Assembly: GCA_050732575.1 (NCBI GenBank)
Contig: JBOHRF010000245.1
Location: 1 to 7,658 of the forward strand
Direction: 5' to 3'
DNA length: 7,658 bases
Source of the DNA: JBBDWZ01 sp050732575
GTDB lineage: Bacteria > Gemmatimonadota > Gemmatimonadetes > Longimicrobiales > RSA9
Below are positions 6,696 through 7,658 of the stretch, piece by piece (the stretch's first letter is position 1; every line of letters starts with the position of its first letter). The notes beneath the pieces were generated by a model. That model had not been told where the DNA came from. It did no database searches and saw only the letters and a list, made by a program, of their open reading frames with translations. The translations under genes and the position numbers were made by a program.

Positions 6696-7658
6696 TTATC
6701 GACCTGCCAGCTGGCGCACTGCATCCGCCAGCCGCCGGGTCCGTCCGACGTCTGAGAAGCGTTGAGCATCGGAATCCAATTGACCGGCGAGCTGGCGCAG
6801 TGCGTCGCTGCGCGCTGCGCCGCGGAGACGCTCGACGCGCGCCAGTTCGGCGCGCACGGCCGCAATCCGCTGACTGTCCAATTCGCGGGCGCGCTCGGCC
6901 TGATCGAGGTACGCGCGCACCAGTGCGAAGCTGGGCGGCCAGACCATTTTCTGTTGTTCCTGCGCGTTGAAGTATTCGAACTTCACCGTTTTTGCTGCGT
7001 CCAGCTCGTTCTGCGTAATGAAGCCGCTGGGCAGCAACTCGAATACATCGAGCCCACGTTCGATCTCCGAGCTGTAGATGAAGCCGTTGTACCAGTACGC
7101 AGACCATGAGCCCGCCGTGCGCAGCGTGTCGGCGATGTACGGGCCGCGATCGAAGAACGCGATTTCGACCGGTTTCTTGGGGTCCGTCCACTCGAAAATC
7201 GAGATGCCGCCCTGATACCAGCCCTGCACTTTGATGTCGCGGCCGGGGATGGGCACGAGTGAGCCATTGTGGGCAACGCAGTTTTCCGAGTCGGTCTGCG
7301 CCGCGGGCAGCTTGTAATAACTCTGGAACTCGGCGCGGTCACCGGAAATCGTGAAGATCGCATCACCGCCCCAGACCTTGTTATCAGTAGCGCGGCAACG
7401 CGGCGCCGTGCCGCCGCCCCATTCATCGGTCCACAGCACCTTGGAGCCATCGTTGTTGAACGTCACGGAGTGCCAGGTCGCGAAGTTCGTATCCGCGACC
7501 GCAGTGAGGCGCCGCGGCTGCGCCGGATTCTTGATGTCGATGAGGATGCCGTAACCCTGACATGCGCCCCCGGCCAGGCCAACGGCCGGATAGGTCGTGA
7601 TGTCGTGACATTGATTCGGTCCCGGGCGAGGTCCCGCCGGCTGATCTCCAGCGCCGCC
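6696..7658 (-). CDS. LVIVD-repeat-containing (beta-propeller-like) protein, 5' end outside window
   Basis: The frame is open to the right edge of the window, giving 320 C-terminal residues. A GTG at 7464-7466 is internal (it encodes Val in WHSVTFNNDGSK) and is not the start. Repeated blade-like units with an aromatic/aliphatic-rich I-x-D/W pattern are visible: YGILIDIKNPAQPRRL (36-51), GISIFEWTDPKKPVEIAFF (151-169) and YNGFIYSSEIERGLDVFEL (190-208). These match LVIVD-type repeats of predicted surface or periplasmic propellers. Motifs CHDIT (17-21), TDEWGGG (77-83) and VAHNGS (128-133) lie between them. Four cysteines (17, 33, 88, 127) suggest disulfides, consistent with export. Residues about 246-318 form a charged Leu/Ala/Arg/Asp helical segment, probably coiled coil. 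No enzymatic function is assignable; the role is probably binding or structural at the cell surface. It is followed closely by the short truncated gene. Confidence 0.85.
   Translation of the reverse strand, partial: GGAGDQPAGPRPGPNQCHDITTYPAVGLAGGACQGYGILIDIKNPAQPRRLTAVADTNFATWHSVTFNNDGSKVLWTDEWGGGTAPRCRATDNKVWGGDAIFTISGDRAEFQSYYKLPAAQTDSENCVAHNGSLVPIPGRDIKVQGWYQGGISIFEWTDPKKPVEIAFFDRGPYIADTLRTAGSWSAYWYNGFIYSSEIERGLDVFELLPSGFITQNELDAAKTVKFEYFNAQEQQKMVWPPSFALVRAYLDQAERARELDSQRIAAVRAELARVERLRGAARSDALRQLAGQLDSDAQRFSDVGRTRRLADAVRQLAGR

Noticed and set aside
6565..7191. 208-codon minus-strand frame overlapping the LVIVD gene
   Set aside because: It is arginine-rich and low in hydrophobic residues, and is out of frame with the LVIVD protein, which has clear domain motifs over the same bases.
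1..7658. Defence system, biosynthetic cluster or mobile element
   Set aside because: I see no nuclease, helicase, toxin-antitoxin, transposase, integrase, terminal repeat or modifying-enzyme motif in any frame. The genes are exported hydrolases and structural or binding proteins.

Overview
The window is GC-rich bacterial chromosome and almost fully coding. It carries six protein-coding units and no RNA gene, insertion sequence, CRISPR array or phage gene that I can see. Most products are exported or envelope proteins: a serine hydrolase of the beta-lactamase superfamily, a carboxypeptidase-regulatory-like protein with a TonB-plug-like tail, a large S9 peptidase, and an LVIVD-repeat protein. 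This mix, together with Gly/Arg-rich insertions in the S9 peptidase and repeated carboxypeptidase-regulatory-like domains, is the style I associate with Gemmatimonadota, or less likely Acidobacteriota. That assignment is an inference from protein style, because no phylogenetic marker is present.

Layout, left to right. Positions 2-1627 (+) hold the 3' part of a beta-lactamase-family hydrolase gene, cut by the left window edge, with two tandem copies of an N-terminal accessory domain. It converges on 1659-2744 (-), a secreted protein with two carboxypeptidase-regulatory-like domains and a plug-like tail but no beta-barrel. Just upstream of that gene, and probably in the same transcript, lies 2765-3061 (-), a 98-residue protein I do not recognise. 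A 221-base divergent intergenic region (3062-3282) with a short direct repeat separates it from 3283-6258 (+), a 991-residue secreted S9 (prolyl-oligopeptidase/DPP-IV-like) peptidase. This converges on a minus-strand pair: an LVIVD-repeat protein (6696-7658, cut by the right edge) followed by a short gene (6465-6680). A perfect 11-bp hairpin at 6281-6311 lies between the convergent transcripts.

The most interesting point is the short gene. Its protein ends at a TAA (6465-6467) in the middle of what looks like a domain motif (F-x-x-I-x-P-G-x-Y). The same frame then continues through 39 very protein-like codons to a TGA at 6345-6347. This points to a nonsense mutation, a recoded stop or a sequencing error. 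Nothing here forms a recognisable defence, biosynthetic or mobile system. The genes look like a neighbourhood of exported proteins, with the two minus-strand pairs as likely short operons.
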